Shown in pieces: positions 5,130 through 6,361 of a DNA stretch of 6,361 nt. Source of the DNA: JAMCTM01 sp023473545 (lineage in GTDB: Bacteria > Patescibacteriota > Microgenomatia > Levybacterales > UBA12049); assembly GCA_023473545.1 (NCBI GenBank), contig JAMCXO010000020.1:1-6361 (forward strand), written 5' to 3'. The position numbers were made by a program, and so were the translations under genes. Every line of letters begins with the position of its first letter. Position 1 is the stretch's first letter. A model generated the notes under the pieces. That model made no database searches and had not been told where the DNA came from. It saw only the letters and a list, made by a program, of their open reading frames with translations.

Positions 5130-5158
5130 ATCTTATCATTGTTTAGAAATTAGATCAA
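5130..5158 (-). promoter_or_regulatory. Candidate sigma70 promoter for HIT-rpsU
   Basis: Minus-strand TTGATC (5153-5158), a 17-nt spacer, then TAAGAT (5130-5135). Each box matches four of six consensus positions. It lies in the 55-nt gap after the DHH gene and would give a leader of about 20 nt to the HIT ATG at 5103. Such matches occur by chance in AT-rich DNA, so support is modest. Confidence 0.35.
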
Positions 5159-6166
5159 TCAGCCATTTTTAAGCGCCTTTATTATATCATTCAGGCTTAA
5201 TTTCGTTACTCTCATTTTGGGATTTTTTGATGAACCGTTAAGAAGCATTTTTTTAGAGACATGCAGAAACCAAGAAGCCTTAGGATCCAGTCTTCTCAAT
5301 TCCTCATAAACAGGAGTCAGATCCACCTGTCCTTTTTGATCTTTGACCTTTGACCTTGGATCTTTTTCCGGTCTTGCTTTTATTCTAACGTATCCCTTTC
5401 TTGAATCCTTGCGAAAAACCATGATATAACCCATTTTCTGCGCCAAATCCAAAACCTGATCGTTAATTGTTTCAAAGCCTATGCCCTCGCCCCATTTTGT
5501 CTTAAATTCCTTACCTTTCCCGATTTCCCTTTCCGCCCAGATCCGATTTTCAAAATTACGCAAAAGACAATCCATTATTTTCATCCCGAACTCAACATAA
5601 AAATCATCCTGATTAGGCCTTAAAAGTTTCAGCCCTTCCAAAATCCCAAGTATAGAAACCTCGTGATAGTCAGCCGTCGGATTATCCCAAAAAACCTCCT
5701 GAAAATGATCTATCGCCACAATCACCTTAATCATTCTGTTTAGGGCCTCGATTCTGGTCTTAATCCTATCACTGCGAACCCTGAACTCCGAGTCCCGAAT
5801 CCTTATAACGTAGTCAAGCGTCAGGCTGGCCGCCGAAATATTTTCGCCGGCGGTTTGATGATGATCCAAAGGCCCCAAGCCCGTATCAACATGAATAACC
5901 TCATTCCCGCCAACTTTTTCTATTACCTGTTTAGAAGGAGGCGATTTGGATTTGTGAAGCGAGTGGATGTTTGAGCCCGCCGAAGGCGTGGCAAGTTCAC
6001 TCGCGAGCAAAGACGAATCGCCGAGTGATAAATCTCTTTCAAATCTTTCCCCGGCCGGAACGAATTGAACACTGGCTTCTTCCCACCCCGGCAAAAACCG
6101 CTTGATCAGCCAGACCGATGTTATAGCATCCCAGTCAGGCGAGTTATGCGCAACAACAATCTTCAT
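5159..6166 (-). CDS. DHH-superfamily phosphoesterase with repeat insertions
   Basis: A putative metal-dependent phosphoesterase of 335 aa. Visible: motif I HNSPDWDA (7-14), then VIHVDTGLG (90-98) and DHHQT (101-105), the DHH motif, and D153 in AIDHF. The VDTG...DHHQT run also recalls the MYG1/UPF0160 branch; the substrate is unknown. No DHHA1 RNA-binding domain is evident. Start: ATG 6166 is preferred over an upstream GTG (6196), because motif I follows at once and a good promoter places transcription start at about this ATG; there is no Shine-Dalgarno, so translation would be leaderless. Three repeat tracts lie in frame: a palindromic element (about residues 47-70) between motif I and the DHH region, one heptamer array (122-131), and another (269-278). 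All fall between, not in, the motifs, so activity may be retained. It is first in the minus-strand series, 55 nt before the HIT gene. Confidence 0.82.
   Translation of the reverse strand: MKIVVAHNSPDWDAITSVWLIKRFLPGWEEASVQFVPAGERFERDLSLGDSSLLASELATPSAGSNIHSLHKSKSPPSKQVIEKVGGNEVIHVDTGLGPLDHHQTAGENISAASLTLDYVIRIRDSEFRVRSDRIKTRIEALNRMIKVIVAIDHFQEVFWDNPTADYHEVSILGILEGLKLLRPNQDDFYVEFGMKIMDCLLRNFENRIWAEREIGKGKEFKTKWGEGIGFETINDQVLDLAQKMGYIMVFRKDSRKGYVRIKARPEKDPRSKVKDQKGQVDLTPVYEELRRLDPKASWFLHVSKKMLLNGSSKNPKMRVTKLSLNDIIKALKNG
5335..5362. repeat. Heptamer tandem repeat inside DHH gene (TTTGACC type)
   Basis: Four adjacent heptamers: TTTGATC, TTTGACC, TTTGACC, TTGGATC. This is the same family as the dnaX tract and has the same reading phase: the encoded peptides are RSKVKDQK here and RSKVKSQK in DnaX. 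It lies at about residues 269-278. Confidence 0.8.
5776..5803. repeat. Second heptamer-type tandem repeat inside DHH gene
   Basis: Four heptamers on the plus strand: GAACCCT, GAACTCC, GAGTCCC, GAATCCT. They share the GA-start and C/T-rich ends and encode RIRDSEFRVR at about 122-131. Units are diverged, so this could be an old array; the 7-nt period is clear but sequence identity is moderate. Confidence 0.55.
5959..6028. repeat. Compound palindromic repeat inside DHH gene
   Basis: Three overlapping stems. GCGAGTG (5959-5965) pairs with CACTCGC (5998-6004); inside it GCC-CGCC (5975-5981) pairs with GGCG-T-GGC (5985-5992) over a GAA loop; and TCACTCGCGA (5997-6006) pairs with TCGCCGAGTGA (6018-6028) with one bulge. 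The shared CACTCG arm can fold with either partner. It encodes about residues 47-70 (ending SNIHSLH), between motif I and the DHH motif. Confidence 0.7.
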
Positions 6167-6174
6167 ATCTAGAA

Positions 6175-6203
6175 AGTATACAGCATGACACAACACTTGA
6201 CAA
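6175..6203 (-). promoter_or_regulatory. Sigma70-type promoter of the DHH gene, leaderless
   Basis: Minus-strand -35 TTGTCA (6198-6203), a 17-nt spacer, -10 TATACT (6175-6180). Each hexamer matches five of six consensus bases at ideal spacing. The -10 ends 8 nt before the ATG at 6166, so transcription should begin at or within a base or two of the start codon. Confidence 0.65.
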
Positions 6204-6226
6204 AGGGCATCTTACGAAACTACTAT
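6197..6226 (+). promoter_or_regulatory. Sigma70-type promoter of the plus-strand gene, leaderless
   Basis: -35 TTGACA (6197-6202, perfect), an 18-nt spacer, -10 TACTAT (6221-6226). Six bases then separate it from the ATG at 6233, so the transcript should start at about the start codon. Its -35 overlaps the -35 of the divergent DHH promoter by five base pairs. Confidence 0.65.
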
Positions 6227-6232
6227 GGATAT

Positions 6233-6361
6233 ATGGACCCTCAAAAAGCATCACAGCTTGATCCCAAGATAAAAGAGATTTACGAGCGCGTCATGAATAC
6301 TCCGGTCAAACCCCTCCGGGGAACCGTGTCCGTGAATCAGCCGGCAGTTCAAAAACCCCGG
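6233..6361 (+). CDS. Unknown protein, 5' end only, divergent from DHH gene
   Basis: Forty-three codons run open to the right edge: MDPQKASQLDPKIKEIYERV, then MNTPVKPLRGTVSVNQPAVQKPR. The start is a soluble charged helix followed by a Pro-rich stretch with no stop. Short proteins starting with an LDPKxKExYxRVM-like helix, then a Pro-rich linker and a membrane segment, seem familiar from CPR genomes, but this is memory, not shown here; any membrane segment would lie outside the window. No Shine-Dalgarno precedes the ATG, but a promoter is placed for leaderless translation. Other ATGs just upstream (for example 6224) lead to a short frame ending in TAA. It is real on the strength of promoter position and codon pattern; its function is unknown. 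Confidence 0.65.
   Translation, partial: MDPQKASQLDPKIKEIYERVMNTPVKPLRGTVSVNQPAVQKPR

Overview
The window looks like a piece of a small bacterial genome, most likely from the Candidate Phyla Radiation (Patescibacteria). This is an inference from compact minus-strand gene packing, class III/archaeal-like features in the PRPP synthetase, a shortened YbeY, DnaX with a divergent N-terminus, and repeats placed in frame inside housekeeping genes. TGA acts as an ordinary stop (ybaB, the DHH gene), which argues against the SR1/Gracilibacteria code.

Layout, read in the direction of transcription (high to low coordinates). A divergent promoter region near 6170-6232 separates a plus-strand gene that leaves the right edge (6233 onward) from a long minus-strand series: a DHH-superfamily phosphoesterase, a HIT-family nucleotide hydrolase, rpsU (bS21), ybeY, a four-helix-bundle (23S IVP-like) protein inside its own inverted repeats, dnaX, ybaB, prs, two coupled small unknown ORFs, and recR, which is cut by the left edge.

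The genes cover RNA maturation and translation (rpsU, ybeY), replication and recombination (dnaX-ybaB-recR, a widely conserved trio) and nucleotide metabolism (prs, HIT, possibly DHH). The trio is interrupted by prs and by an unrecognised pair of small genes coupled by an ATGA overlap; the first of these (43 codons) is easy to miss.

The most notable material is accessory. (1) A ~450-bp element at 3633-4085 consists of a four-helix-bundle gene bounded by inverted repeats. It has the architecture of a 23S rRNA intervening sequence but sits between ybeY and dnaX, with ybeY ending exactly where the repeat begins. (2) Heptamer tandem repeats lie in frame in dnaX and in the DHH gene and encode nearly the same peptide in the same reading phase. 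A second heptamer family lies elsewhere in the DHH gene. (3) Palindromic repeats lie in frame in the dnaX linker and in the N-terminal part of the DHH gene. (4) Two divergent sigma70-like promoters overlap at their -35 boxes, and both would give leaderless or nearly leaderless mRNAs.
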